Assembly: GCA_964247055.1 (NCBI GenBank)
Contig: OZ176051.1
Location: forward strand, 124,001 to 188,000
Direction: 5' to 3'
Length of the DNA: 64,000 nucleotides
DNA from: Paragordius varius
Taxonomy: Eukaryota > Nematomorpha
Shown here: in pieces, positions 11,501-24,930 of the stretch
Layout of the letters: the number at the start of each line of letters is the position of its first letter
Numbering within the stretch: position 1 is the first letter of the stretch
The notes under the pieces: model-generated
The model's database searches: none
What the model was told of the DNA's origin: nothing
The model's input: the letters and a program-made list of their open reading frames with translations, nothing else
Translations under genes and position numbers: made by a program

Positions 11501-14500
11501 CTATCCAAATTTGATCAGGTGATGTCGCCATATATTATTTTTGGGTAGCCCTATGGTAGTTCCATCATCACCCTAAATATTTTGGGGATCGGACTATAAA
11601 TGTAATTTTTATGAATTTTTTAAATATTTAAAAAATTTATTTTAGACGATTTTAAAAATAAAAATGGCTATCTAAAATCCAAATTTGATCAGGTGATGTC
11701 ACCATAATTTTTTTTGGGTAGCCCTATGGTAGTTCCATCATCACCCCAAATATTGTCGAGATCGGAGTATAAATGTAATTTTTTTGAATTTTTTAAATAT
11801 TTAAAAAATTTATTTTATACGATTTTAAAAATGAAAATGGCTACCTAAAATCCAAATTTGATCAGGTCATGTCGCCATAATTTTTTTTGCGTAGCCCTAT
11901 GGTAGTTCTATCATCACCCCAAATATTTTGGGGATCGGACTATAAATGTAATTTTTATGAATTTTTTAAATATTTAAAAAATTTATTTTATACGATTTTA
12001 AAAATAAAAATGGCTACCTAAAATCCAAATTTGATCAGGTGATGTCGCCATAATTTTTTTGGGTAGCCCTATGGTAGTTCCATCATCACCTCAAATATTT
12101 TGGGGATCGGACTATAAATGTAATTTTTATGAATTTTTTAAATATTTAAAAAATTTATTTTATTCGATTTTAAAAATAAAAATGGCTACCTAAAATCCAA
12201 ATTTGATCAGGTGATGTCACCATAATTTTTTTTGGGTAGGCCTATGGTAGTTCCATCATCATCCCAAATATTTTCGAGATCGGAGTATAAATGTAATTTT
12301 TATGAATTTTTTAAATATTTAAAAAATTTATTTTATACGATTTTAAAAATAAAAATGGCTACCTAAAATCCAAATTTGATCAGGTGATGTCGCCATAATT
12401 TTTTTTGGGTAGCCCTATGGTAGTTCCATCATCACCCCAAATATTTTCGAGATCGGAGTATAAATCAAATTTTTATGAATTTTTTAAATATTTAAAAAAT
12501 TTATTTTATACGATTTTAAAAATAAAAATGGCTACCTATCCAAATTTGATCAGGTGATGTCGCCATATATTTTTTTTGGGTAGCCCTATGGTAGTTCCAT
12601 CATCACCCTAAATATTTTGGGGATCGGACTATAAATGTAATTTTTATGAATTTTTTAAATATTTAAAAAATTTATTTTAGACGATTTTAAAAATAAAAAT
12701 GGCTATCTAAAATCCAAATTTGATCAGGTGATGTCACCATAATTTTTTTTGGGTAGCCCTATGGTAGTTCCATCATCACCCCAAATATTGTCGAGATCGG
12801 AGTATAAATGTAATTTTTTTGAATTTTTTAAATGTTTAAAAAATTTATTTTATACGATTTTAAAAATAAAACTGGCTACCTAAAATCCAAATTTGATCAG
12901 GTGATGTCGCCATAATTTTTTTTGCGTAGCCCTATGGTAGTTCTATCATCACCCCAAATATTTTTGGGATCGGAGTATAAATGTAATTTTTATGAATTTT
13001 TTAAATATTTAAAAAATTTATTTTATACGATTTTAAAAATAAAAATGGCTACCTAAAATCCAAATTTGATCAGGTGATGTCACCATAATTTTTTTTGGGT
13101 AGCCCTATGGTAGTTCCATCATCACCCCAAATATTGTCGAGATCGGAGTATAAATGTAATTTTTTTGAATTTTTTCAATATTTAAAAAATTTATTTTATA
13201 CGATTTTAAAAATAAAAATGGCTACCTAAAATCCAAATTTGATCAGGTGATGTCGCCATAATTTTTTTTGCGTAGCCCTATGGTAGTTTCATCATCACCC
13301 CAAATATTTTGGGGATCGGACTAAATATGTAATTTTTATGAATTTTTTAAATATTTAAAAAATTTATTTTATACGATTTTAAAAATAAAAATGGCTACCT
13401 AAAATCCAAATTTGATCAGGTGATGATTTTGGGTAGCCCTATGGTAGTTCCATCATCACCCCAAATATTTTCGAGATCGGAGTATAAATGTAATTTTTAT
13501 GAATTTTTTAAATATTTAAAAAATTTATTTTATACGATTTTAAAAATAAAAATGGCTACCTAAAATCCAAATTTGATCAGGTGATGTCACCATAATTTTT
13601 TTTGGGTAGCCCTATGGTAGTTCCATCATCACACCAAATATTTTCGAGATCGGAGTATAAATGTAATTTTTATGAATTTTTTAAATATTTAAAAAATTTA
13701 TTTTATACGATTTTAAAAATAAAAATGGCTACCTAAAATCCAAATTTGATCAGGTGATGTCGCCATAATTTTTTTTGGGTAGCCCTATGGTAGTTCCATC
13801 ATCACCCCAAATATTTTCGAGATCGGAGTATAAATCAAATTTTTATGAATTTTTTAAATATTTAAAAAATTTATTTTATACGATTTTAAAAATAAAAATG
13901 GCTACCTATCCAAATTTGATCAGGTGATGTCGCCATATATTTTTTTTGGGTAGCCCTATGGTAGTTCCATCATCACCCTAAATATTTTGGGGATCGGACT
14001 ATAAATGTAATTTTTATGAATTTTTTAAATATTTAAAAAATTTATTTTAGACGATTTTAAAAATAAAAATGGCTATCTAAAATCCAAATTTGATCAGGTG
14101 ATGTCACCATAATTTTTTTTGGGTAGCCCTATGGTAGTTCCATCATCACCCCAAATATTGTCGAGATCGGAGTATAAATGTAATTTTTTTGAATTTTTTA
14201 AATGTTTAAAAAATTTATTTTATACGATTTTAAAAATAAAACTGGCTACCTAAAATCCAAATTTGATCAGGTGATGTCGCCATAATTTTTTTTGCGTAGC
14301 CCTATGGTAGTTCTATCATCACCCCAAATATTTTTGGGATCGGACTATAAATGTAATTTTTATGAATTTTTTAAATATTTAAAAAATTTATTTTATACGA
14401 TTTTAAAAATAAAAATGGCTACCTAAAATCCAAATTTGATCAGGTGATGTCGCCATAATTTTTTTTGGGTAGCCCTATGGTAGTTCCATCATCACCCCAA

Positions 14501-15285
14501 ATATTTTGGGGATCGGACTATAAATGTAATTTTTATGAATTTTTTAAATATTTAAAAAATTTATTTTATACGATTTTAAAAATAAAAATGGCTACCTAAA
14601 ATCCAAATTTTATCAGGTGATGTCTTCATAATTTTTTTGGGTAGCCCTATGGTAGTTCCATCATCACCCCAAATATTTTGGGGATCGGACTATAAATGTA
14701 ATTTTTATGAATTTTTTAAATATTTAAAAAATTTATTTTATTCGATTTTAAAAATAAAAATGGCTACCTAAAATCCAAATTTGATCAGGTGATGTCACTA
14801 TAATTTTTTTGGGTAGCCCTATGGTAGTTCCATCATCACCTCAAATATTTTGGGGATCGGACTATAAATGTAGTTTTTATTAATTTTTTAAATATTTAAA
14901 AAATTTATTTTATACGATTTTAAAAATAAAAATGGCTACCTAAAATCCAAATTTGATCAGGTGATGTCACCATATTTTTTTTTGGGTAGCCCTATGGTAG
15001 TTCCATCATCACCCCAAATATTTTCGAGATCGGAGTATAAATGTAATTTTTATGAATTTTTTAAATATTTAAAAAATTTATTTTATACGATTTTAAAAAT
15101 AAAAATGGCTACCTAAAATCCAAATTTGATCAGGTGATGTCGCCATAATTTTTTTTGGGTAGCCCTATGGTAGTTCCATCATCACCCCAAATATTTTCGA
15201 GATCGGAGTATAAATGTAATTTTTATGAATTTTTTAAATATTTAAAAAATTTATTTTATACGATTTTAAAAATAAAAATGGCTAC
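11501..15285 (+). repeat. Higher-order repeat blocks of 1035, 1370 and 1380 bp
   Basis: The marker CTATCCAAATTT (5 bases shorter than usual) lies at 11501, 12536, 13906 and 15286, giving a 6-mer and two 8-mers. Two more markers give the same spacing: TTTTAGACG at 11645, 12680 and 14050, and AAATCAAATTTTT at 11431, 12466 and 13836. A 14-mer level of 2405 bp (6 plus 8) is also visible: GGACTAAATATG at 10916 and 13321, and GTGATGATTTTGGG (a 12-bp deletion) at 11021 and 13426. Two nested periods in one region show successive duplications of different size. Confidence 0.9.
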
Positions 15286-16410
15286 CTATCCAAATTTGAT
15301 CAGGTGATGTCGCCATAATTTTTTTTGGGTAGCCCTATGGTAGTTCCATCATCACCCTAAATATTTTGGGGATCGGACTATAAATGTAATTTTTATGAAT
15401 TTTTTAAATATTTAAAAAATTTATTTTATACGATTTTAAAAATAAAAATGGCTATCTAAAATCCAAATTTGATCAGGTGATGTCACCATAATTTTTTTTG
15501 GGTAGCCCTATGGTAGTTCCATCATCACCCCAAATATTGTCGAGATCGGAGTATAAATGTAATTTTTTTGAATTTTTTAAATTATTAAAAAATTTATTTT
15601 ATACGATTTTAAAAATAAAAATGGCTACCTAAAATCCAAATTTGATCAGGTGATGTCGCCATAATTTTTTTTGCGTAGCCCTATGGTAGTTCTATCATCA
15701 CCCCAAATATTTTGGGGATCGGACTATAAATCTAATTTTTATGAATTTTTTAAATATTTAAAAAATTTATTTTATACGATTTTAAAAATAAAAATGGCTA
15801 CCTAAAATCCAAATTTGATCAGGTGATGTCGCCATAATTTTTTTTGGGTAGCCCTATGGTAGTTCCATCATCACCCCAAATATTTTGGGGATCGTACTAT
15901 AAATGTAATTTTTATGAATTTTTTAAATATTTAAAGAATTTATTTTATACGATTTTAAAAATAAAAATGGCTACCTAAAATCCAAATTTTATCAGGTGAT
16001 GTCTTCATAATTTTTTTTGGGTAGCCCTATGGTAGTTCCATCATCACCCCAAATATTTTGGGGATCGGACTATAAATGTAATTTTTATGAATTTTTTAAA
16101 TATTTAAAAAATTTATTTTATACGATTTTAAAAATAAAAATGGCTACCTAAAATCCAAATTTGATCAGGTGATGTCACTATAATTTTTTTGGGTAGCCCT
16201 ATGGTAGTTCCATCATCACCTCAAATATTTTGGGGATCGGACTATAAATGTAATTTTTATGAATTTTTTAAATATTTAAAAAATTTATTTTATACGATTT
16301 TAAAAATAAAAATGGCTACCTAAAATCCAAATTTGATCAGGTGATGTCACCATATTTTTTTTTGGGTAGCCCTATGGTAGTTCCATCATCACCCCAAATA
16401 TTTTCGAGAT
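15286..16410 (+). repeat. Block later copied to 21.4 kb and 23.0 kb
   Basis: The ordered markers GGCTATC, AAATTATTAAA, GCGTAGCCC with GTTCTATC, AAATCTAATTTT, GATCGTACTAT and GTCTTCATAA appear here and again downstream. AATTATTAAA lies at 15581, 21414 and 22962; ATCGTACTAT at 15891, 21724, 23272, 34775 and 36498. The 15.6 to 21.4 kb offset is 5833 bp (34 monomers) and the 21.4 to 23.0 kb offset is 1548 bp (9 monomers). Confidence 0.88.
16219..16235. repeat. Wobble hairpin variant CCTCAAA-TAT-TTTGGGG
   Basis: This copy differs from CCCCAAA-TAT-TTTGGGG by C to T on the left arm only, leaving a T facing a G (a tolerated U-G pair if read as plus-strand RNA). The same form recurs at about 12089, 20329, 22049, 26168, 28564, 33380, 35103, 36826, 45865, 51305 and 56981. 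It looks like the intermediate between the standard and doubly changed hairpins. Confidence 0.85.
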
Positions 16411-18300
16411 CAATGTATAAATGTAATTTTTATGAATTTTTTAAATATTTAAAAAATTTATTTTATACGATTTTAAAAATAAAAATGGCTACCGAAAATC
16501 CAAATTTGATCAGGTGATGTCGCCATAATTTTTTTTGGGTAGCCCTATAGTAGTTCCATCATCACCCCAAATATTTTTGAGATCGGAGTATAAATGTAAT
16601 TTTTATGAATTTTTTAAATATTTAAAAAATTTATTTTATACGATTTTAAAAATAAAAATGGCTACCTAAAATCCAAATTTGATCAGGTGATGTCACCATA
16701 ATTTTTTTTGGGTAGACCTATGGTAGTTCCATCATCACCCCAAATATTGTCGAGATCGGAGTATAAATGTAATTTTTATGAATATTTTAAATATTTAAAA
16801 AATTTATTTTATACGATTTTAAAAATAAAAATGGATACCTAAAATTCAAATTTGATCAGGTGATGTCACTATAATTTTTTTGGGTAGCCCTATGGTAGTT
16901 CCATCATCACCCCAAATATTTTCGAGATCGGAGTATAAATGTAATTTTTATGAATTTTTTAAATATTTAAAAAATTTATTTTATACGATATTAAAAATAA
17001 AAATGGCTACCTAAAATAGAAATTTTATCAGGTGATGTCACCATAATTTTTTTTGGGTAGCCCTATGGTGATTCCATCATCACTCCAAATATTGTCGAGA
17101 TCGGAGTATAAATGTAATTTTTTTGAATTTTTTAAATATTTAAAAAATTTATTTTATACGATTTTAAAAATAAAAATGGCTACCTAAAATCCAAATTTGA
17201 TCAGGTGATGTCTCTATAATTTTTTTTGGGTAGCCCTATGGTAGTTCCATCATCACCCCAAATATTTTGGGGATCGGACTATAAATGTAATTTTTATGAA
17301 TTTTTTAAATATTTAAAAAATTTATTTTATACGATTTTAAAAATAAAAATGGCTACCTAATATCCGAATTTAATCAGGTGATGTCACCATAATTTTTTTT
17401 GGGTAGCCCTATGGTAGTTCCATCATCACCCCAAATGTTTTCGAGATCGGAGTATAAATGTAATTTTTATGAATTTTTTAAATATTTAAAAAATTTATTT
17501 TATACGATTTTAAAAATAAATGGCTACCTAAAATCCAAATTTGATCAGGTGATGTCACCATAATTTTTTTTGGGTAGCCCTATGGTAGTTCCATCATCAC
17601 CCCAAATATTTTCGAGATCGGAGTATAAATGTAATTTTTATGAATTTTTTAAATATTTAAAAAATTTATTTTATACGATTTTAAAAAAAAAATGACTACC
17701 TATCCAAATTTGATCAGGTGATGTCACCATAATTTTTTTTGGGTAGCCCTATGGTAATTCCATCATGACCCCCAATATTGTCGAGATCGGAGTATAAATG
17801 TAATTTTTTTGAATTTTTTAAATATTTAAAAAATTTATTTTATACGATTTTAAAAATAAAAATGGCTACCTAAAATCCAAATTTGATCAGGTGATGTCTT
17901 TGGGTAGCCATATGGTAGTTCCATCATCACCCCAAATATTTTGGGGATAGGACTATAAATGTAATTTTTATGAATTTTTTAAATATTTAAAAAATTTATT
18001 TTATACGATTTTAAAAATAAAAATGGCTACCTAAAATCCAAATTTGATCAGGTGATGTCTCCATAATTTTTTTTGGGTAGCCCTATGGTAATTCCATCAT
18101 CACCCCAAATATTTTGGGGATCGGACTATAAATGTAATTTTTATGAATTTTTTAAATATTTAAAAAATTTATTTTATACGATTTTAAAAATAAAAATGGC
18201 TACCTAAAATCCAAATTTGATCAGGTGATGTCACTATAATTTTTTTGGGTAGCCCTATGGTAGTTCCATCATCACCTCAAATATTTTGAGGATCGGACTA
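16411..18300 (+). repeat. Segment shared with 23.8-25.3 kb and 37.0-38.7 kb
   Basis: The marker GAGATCAATGTATAAATG has its CAATG at 16411, 23791 and 37018, offsets of 7380 and 13227 bp (about 43 and 77 monomers). Each is followed by the same series: TATAGTAG with TTTTTGAGATC, GGTAGACC, GAATATTTTAAAT with GGATACC and AAAATTCAAA, later CCGAATTTAATC, the AAAAATAAATGG short copy, AAAAAAAAAATG with CTATCC, and CTTTGGGTAGCCATATGG. The first copy keeps CCCCAAATGTTTTCG where later ones have CCCCATGTTTTCG, so the 16.4 kb copy looks older at that site. Confidence 0.85.
18275..18291. repeat. Doubly changed hairpin CCTCAAA-TAT-TTTGAGG
   Basis: Both arms have changed relative to CCCCAAA-TAT-TTTGGGG: C to T on the left and G to A on the right, at paired positions, so perfect 7-base pairing is restored. 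I count eight copies, starting at 18275, 25307, 27876, 38675, 38847, 40378, 47730 and 50790. They sit in the same block context, usually with a monomer reading AAAATGCAAATTT next to it, so they probably descend from one event copied by block duplication. Confidence 0.9.
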
Positions 18301-18633
18301 TAAATGTAATTTTTATGAATTTTTTAAATATTTAAAAAATTTATTTTATACGATTTTAAAAATAAAAATGGCTACCTAAAATGCAAATTTGATCAGGTGA
18401 TGTCACTATAATTTTTTTGGGTAGCCCTATGGTAGTTCCATCATCACATCAAATATTTTCGAGATCGGAGTATAAATGTAATTTTTATGAATTTTTTAAA
18501 TATTTAAAAAATTTATTTTATACGATTTTAAAAATAAAAATGGCTACCTAAAATCCAAATTTGATCAGGTGATGTCACTATAATTTTTTTGGGTAGCCCT
18601 ATGGTAGTTCCATCATCACCCCAAATATTTTGG

Positions 18634-18639
18634 GGATCC
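18634..18639. repeat. GGATCC variant site (3-bp deletion)
   Basis: GGGGATCGGACTATAAATG is shortened to GGGGATCCTATAAATG, creating GGATCC. Ten copies occur, at 18634, 20519, 22412, 26528, 28921, 33740, 35463, 46225, 51666 and 52180, and none outside 18-53 kb. The spacings 1885, 1893, 2393, 1723 and 514 bp match local block periods, so the site is a good natural marker of block duplication. Confidence 0.93.
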
Positions 18640-18900
18640 TATAAATGTAATTTTTATGAATTTAAATATTTAAAAAATTTATTTTATACGATTTTAAAAA
18701 AAAATAGCTACCTAAAATCCAAATTTGATCAGGTGATGTCGCCATAATTTTTTTTGGGTAGCCCTATGGTAGTTCCATCATCACCCCAAATATTTTCGAG
18801 ATCGGAGTATAAATGTAATTTTTATGAATTTTTTAAATATTTAAAAAATTTATTTTATACGATATTAAAAATAAAAATGGCTACCTAAAATCCAAATTTG

Positions 18901-21900
18901 ATCAGATGCACTATAATTTTTTTTGGGTAGCCCTATGGTAGTTCCATCATCACCCCAAATATTTTCGAGATCGGAGTATAAATGTAATTTTTATGAATTT
19001 TTTAAATATTTAAAAAATTTATTTTATACGATTTTAAAAATAAAAATGGCTACCTAAAATCCAAATTTGATCAGGTGATGTCACTATAATTTTTTTGGGT
19101 AGCCCTATGGTAGTTCCATCATCACCCCAAATATTTTGGGGATCGGACTATAAATGTAATTTTTATGAATTTTTTAAATATTTAAAAAATTTATTTTATA
19201 CGATTTTAAAAATAAAAATGGCTACCTAAAATCCAAATTTGATCAGGTGATGTCGCCATAATTTTTTTTGGGTAGCCCTATGGTAGTTCCATCATCACCC
19301 CAAATATTTTCGAGATCGGAGTATAAATGTAATTTTTATGAATTTTTTAAATATTTAAAAAATTTATTTTATACGATTTTAAAAATAAAAATGGCTACCT
19401 AAAATCCAAATTTGATCAGGTGATGTCGCCATAATTTCTTGGGTAGCCCTATGGTAGTTCCATCATCACCCCAAATATTTTGGGGATCGGACTATAAATG
19501 TAATTTTTATGAATTTTTTAAATATTTAAAAAATTTATTTTATACGATTTTAAAAATAAAAATGGCTACCTAAAATCCAAATTTGATCAGGTGATGTCAC
19601 TATAATTTTTTTGGGTAGCCCTATGGTAGTTCCATCATCACCCCAAATATTTTCGAGATCGGAGTATAAATGTAATTTTTATGAATTTTTTAAATATTTA
19701 AAAAATTTATTTTATACGATATTAAAAATAAAAATGGCTACCTAAAATCCAAATTTGATCAGGAGATGTCACCATAATTTTTTTTGGGTAGCCCTATGGT
19801 AATTCCATCATCACCCCAAATATTGTCGAGATCGGAATATAAATGTAATTTTTATGAATTTTTTAAATATATAAAAAATTTATTTTATACGATTTTAAAA
19901 ATAAAAATGGCTACCTAAAATCCAAATTTGATCAGGTGATGTCACCATAATTTTTTTTGGGTAGCCCTATGGTAATTCCATCATCACCCCAAATATTGTC
20001 GAGATCGGAGTATAAATGTAATTTTTTTGAATTTTTTAAATATTTAAAAAATTTATTTTATACGATTTTAAAAAGAAAAATGGCTACCTAAAATCCAAAT
20101 TTGATCAGGTGATGTCTCCATAATTTTTTTTGGGTATCCCTATGGTAGTTCCATCATCACCCCAAATATTTTTGGGATGGGACTATAAATGTAATTTTTA
20201 TCAATTTTTTAAATATTTAAAAAATTTATTTTATACGATTTTAAAAATAAAAATGGCTACCTAAAATCCAAATTTGATCAGGGGATGTCACTATAATTTT
20301 TTTGGGTAGCCCCATGGTAGTTCCATCATCACCTCAAATATTTTGGGGATCGGACTATAAATGTAATTTTTATGAATTTTTTAAATATTTAAAAAATTTA
20401 TTTTATACGATTTTAAAAATAAAAATGGCTACCTAAAATCCAAATTTGATCAGGTGATGTCACTATAATTTTTTTGGGTAGCCCTATGGTAGTTCCATCA
20501 TCACCCCAAATATTTTGGGGATCCTATAAATGTAATTTTTATGAATTTTTTAAATATTTAAAAAATTTATTTTATACGATTTTAAAAATAAAAATAGCTA
20601 ACTAAAATCCAAATTTGATCAGGTGATGTCGCCATAATTTTTTTTGGGTAGCCCTATGGTAGTTAAATCATCACCCCAAATATTTTCGAGATCGGAGTAT
20701 AAATGTAATTTTTATGAATTTTTTAAATATTTAAAAAATTTATTTTATACGATATTAAAAATAAAAATGGCTACCTAAAATCCAAATTTGATCAGATGCA
20801 CTATAATTTTTTTTGGGTAGCCCTATGGTAGTTCCATCATCACTCCAAATATTTTCGAGATCGGAGTATAAATGTAATTTTTATGAATTTTTTAAATATT
20901 TAAAAAATTTATTTTATACGATTTTAAAAATAAAAATGGCTACCTAAAATCCAAATTTGATCAGGTGATGTCACTATAATTTTTTTGGGTAGCCCTATGG
21001 TAGTTCCATCATCACCCCAAATATTTTGGGGATCGGACTATAAATGTAATTTTTATGAATTTTTTAAATATTTAAAAAATTTATTTTATACGATTTTAAA
21101 AATAAAAATGGCTACCTAAAATCCAAATTTGATCAGGTGATGTCGCCATAATTTTTTTTGGGTAGCCCTATGGTAGTTCCATCATCACCCCAAATATTTT
21201 CGAGATCGGAGTATAAATGTAATTTTTATGAATTTTTTAAATATTTAAAAAATTTATTTTATACGATTTTAAAAATAAAAATGGCTATCTAAAATCCAAA
21301 TTTGATCAGGTGATGTCACCATAATTTTTTTTGGGTAGCCCTATGGTAGTTCCATCATCACCCCAAATATTGTCGAGATCGGAGTATAAATGTAATTTTT
21401 TTGAATTTTTTAAATTATTAAAAAATTTATTTTATACGATTTTAAAAATAAAAATGGCTACCTAAAATCCAAATTTGATCAGGTGATGTCGCCATAATTT
21501 TTTTTGCGTAGCCCTATGGTAGTTCTATCATCACCCCAAATATTTTGGGGATCGGACTATAAATCTAATTTTTATGAATTTTTTAAATATTTAAAAAATT
21601 TATTTTATACGATTTTAAAAATAAAAATGGCTACCTAAAATCCAAATTTGATCAGGTGATGTCGCCATAATTTTTTTTGGGTAGCCCTATGGTAGTTCCA
21701 TCATCACCCCAAATATTTTGGGGATCGTACTATAAATGTAATTTTTATGAATTTTTTAAATATTTAAAGAATTAATTTTATACGATTTTAAAAATAAAAA
21801 TGGCTACCTAAAATCCAAATTTGATCAGGTGATGTCTTCATAATTTTTTTTGGGTAGCCCTATGGTAGTTCCATCATCACCCCAAATATTTTTGGGATGG

Positions 21901-22683
21901 GACTATAAATGTAATTTTTATCAATTTTTTAAATATTTAAAAAATTTATTTTATACGATTTTAAAAATAAAAATGGCTACCTAAAATCCAAATTTGATCA
22001 GGTGATGTCACTATAATTTTTTTGGGTAGCCCCATGGTAGTTCCATCATCACCTCAAATATTTTGGGGATCGGACTATAAATGTAATTTTTATGAATTTT
22101 TTAAATATTTAAAAAATTTATTTTATACGATTTTAAAAATAAAAATGGCTACCTAAAATCCAAATTTGATCAGGTGATGTCACCATAATTTTTTTTGGGT
22201 AGCCCTATGGTAGTTCCATCATCACATCAAATATTTTCGAGATCGGAGTATAAATGTAATTTTTATGAATTTTTTAAATATTTAAAAAATTTATTTTATA
22301 CGATTTTAAAAATAAAAATGGCTACCTAAAATCCAAATTTGATCAGGTGATGTCACTATAATTTTTTTGGGTAGCCCTATGGTAGTTCCATCATCACCCC
22401 AAATATTTTGGGGATCCTATAAATGTAATTTTTATGAATTTTTTAAATATTTAAAAAATTTATTTTATACGATTTTAAAAATAAAAATAGCTAACTAAAA
22501 TCCAAATTTGATCAGGTGATGTCGCCATAATTTTTTTTGGGTAGCCCTATGGTAGTTACATCATCACCCCAAATATTTTCGAGATCGGAGTATAAATGTA
22601 ATTTTTATGAATTTTTTAAATATTTAAAAAATTTATTTTATACGATATTAAAAATAAAAATGGCTACCTAAAATCCAAATTTG
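18901..22683 (+). repeat. Higher-order repeat: two 11-mers (1890 and 1893 bp)
   Basis: The shortened monomer ATCAGATGCACTATAA lies at 18901, 20791 and 22684. The GGATCC variant (see entry at 18634) precedes it at 18634, 20519 and 22412 with nearly the same spacing. Copies carry private changes such as GTTAAATC at 20661, CTAACTAAAATCC at 20598, and CACTCCAAATATT at 20841 and 22734. Confidence 0.9.
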
Positions 22684-24930
22684 ATCAGATGCACTATAAT
22701 TTTTTTTGGGTAGCCCTATGGTAGTTCCATCATCACTCCAAATATTTTCGAGATCGGAGTATAAATGTAATTTTTATGAATTTTTTAAATATTTAAAAAA
22801 TTTATTTTATACGATTTTAAAAATAAAAATGGCTATCTAAAATCCAAATTTGATCAGGTGATGTCACCATAATTTTTTTTGGGTAGCCCTATGGTAGTTC
22901 CATCATCACCCCAAATATTGTCGAGATCGGAGTATAAATGTAATTTTTTTGAATTTTTTAAATTATTAAAAAATTTATTTTATACGATTTTAAAAATAAA
23001 AATGGCTAACTAAAATCCAAATTTGATCAGGTGATGTCGCCATAATTTTTTTTGCGTAGCCCTATGGTAGTTCTATCATCACCCCAAATATTTTGGGGAT
23101 CGGACTATAAATCTAATTTTTATGAATTTTTTAAATATTTAAAAAATTTATTTTATACGATTTTAAAAATAAAAATGGCTACCTAAAATCCAAATTTGAT
23201 CAGGTGATGTCGCCATAATTTTTTTTGGGTAGCCCTATGGTAGTTCCATCATCACCCCAAATATTTTGGGGATCGTACTATAAATGTAATTTTTATGAAT
23301 TTTTTAAATATTTAAAGAATTTATTTTATACGATTTTAAAAATAAAAATGGCTACCTAAAATCCAAATTTTATCAGGTGATGTCTTCATAATTTTTTTTG
23401 GGTAGCCCTATGGTAGTTCCATCATCACCCCAAATATTTTGGGGATCGGACTATAAATGTAATTTTTATGAATTTTTTAAATATTTAAAAAATTTATTTT
23501 ATACGATTTTAAAAATAAAAATGGCTACCTAAAATCCAAATTTGATCAGGTGATGTCACTATAATTTTTTTGGGTAGCCCTATGGTAGTTCCATCATCAC
23601 CTCAAATATTTTGGGGATCGGACTATAAATGTAATTTTTATGAATTTTTTAAATATTTAAAAAATTTATTTTATACGATTTTAAAAATAAAAATGGCTAC
23701 CTAAAATCCAAATTTGATCAGGTGATGTCACCATATTTTTTTTGGGTAGCCCTATGGTAGTTCCATCATCATCCCAAATATTTTCGAGATCAATGTATAA
23801 ATGTAATTTTTATGATTTTTTTAGATATTTAAAAAATTTATTTTATACGATTTTAAAAATAAAAATGGCTACCTAAAATCCAAATTTTATCAGGTGATGT
23901 CGCCATAATTTTTTTTGGGTAGCCCTATAGTAGTTCCATCATCACCCCAAATATTTTTGAGATCGGAGTATAAATGTAATTTTTATGAATTTTTTAAATA
24001 TTTAAAAAATTTATTTTATACGATTTTAAAAATAAAAATGGCTACCTAAAATCCAAATTTGATCAGGTGATGTCACCATAATTTTTTTTGGGTAGACCTA
24101 TGGTAGTTCCATCATCACCCCAAATATTGTCGAGATCGGAGTATAAATGTAATTTTTATGAATATTTTAAATATTTAAAAAATTTATTTTATACGATTTT
24201 AAAAATAAAAATGGATACCTAAAATTCAAATTTGATCAGGTGATGTCACTATAATTTTTTTGGGTAGCCCTATGGTAGTTCCATCATCACCCCAAATATT
24301 TTGGGGATCGGACTATAAATGTAATTTTTATGAATTTTTTAAATATTTAAAAAATTTATTTTATACGATTTTAAAAATAAAAATGGCTACCTAAAATCCG
24401 AATTTAATCAGGTGATGTCACCATAATTTTTTTTGGGTAGCCCTATGGTAGTTCCATCATCACCCCATGTTTTCGAGATCGGAGTATAAATGTAATTTTT
24501 ATGAATTTTTTAAATATTTAAAAAATTTATTTTATACGATTTTAAAAATAAATGGCTACCTAAAATCCAAATTTGATCAGGTGATGTCGCCATAATTTTT
24601 TTTGCGTAGCCCTATGGTAGTTCTATCATCACCCCAAATATTTTGGGGATCGGACTATAAATGTAATTTTTATGAATTTTTTAAATATTTAAAAAATTTA
24701 TTTTATACGATTTTAAAAAAAAAATGGCTACCTATCCAAATTTGATCAGGTGATGTCACCATAATTTTTTTTGGGTAGCCCTATGGTAATTCCATCATGA
24801 CCCCAAATATTGTCGAGATCGGAGTATAAATGTAATTTTTTTGAATTTTTTAAATATTTAAAAAATTTATTTTATACGATTTTAAAAATAAAAATGGCTA
24901 CCTAAAATCCAAATTTGATCAGGTGATGTC

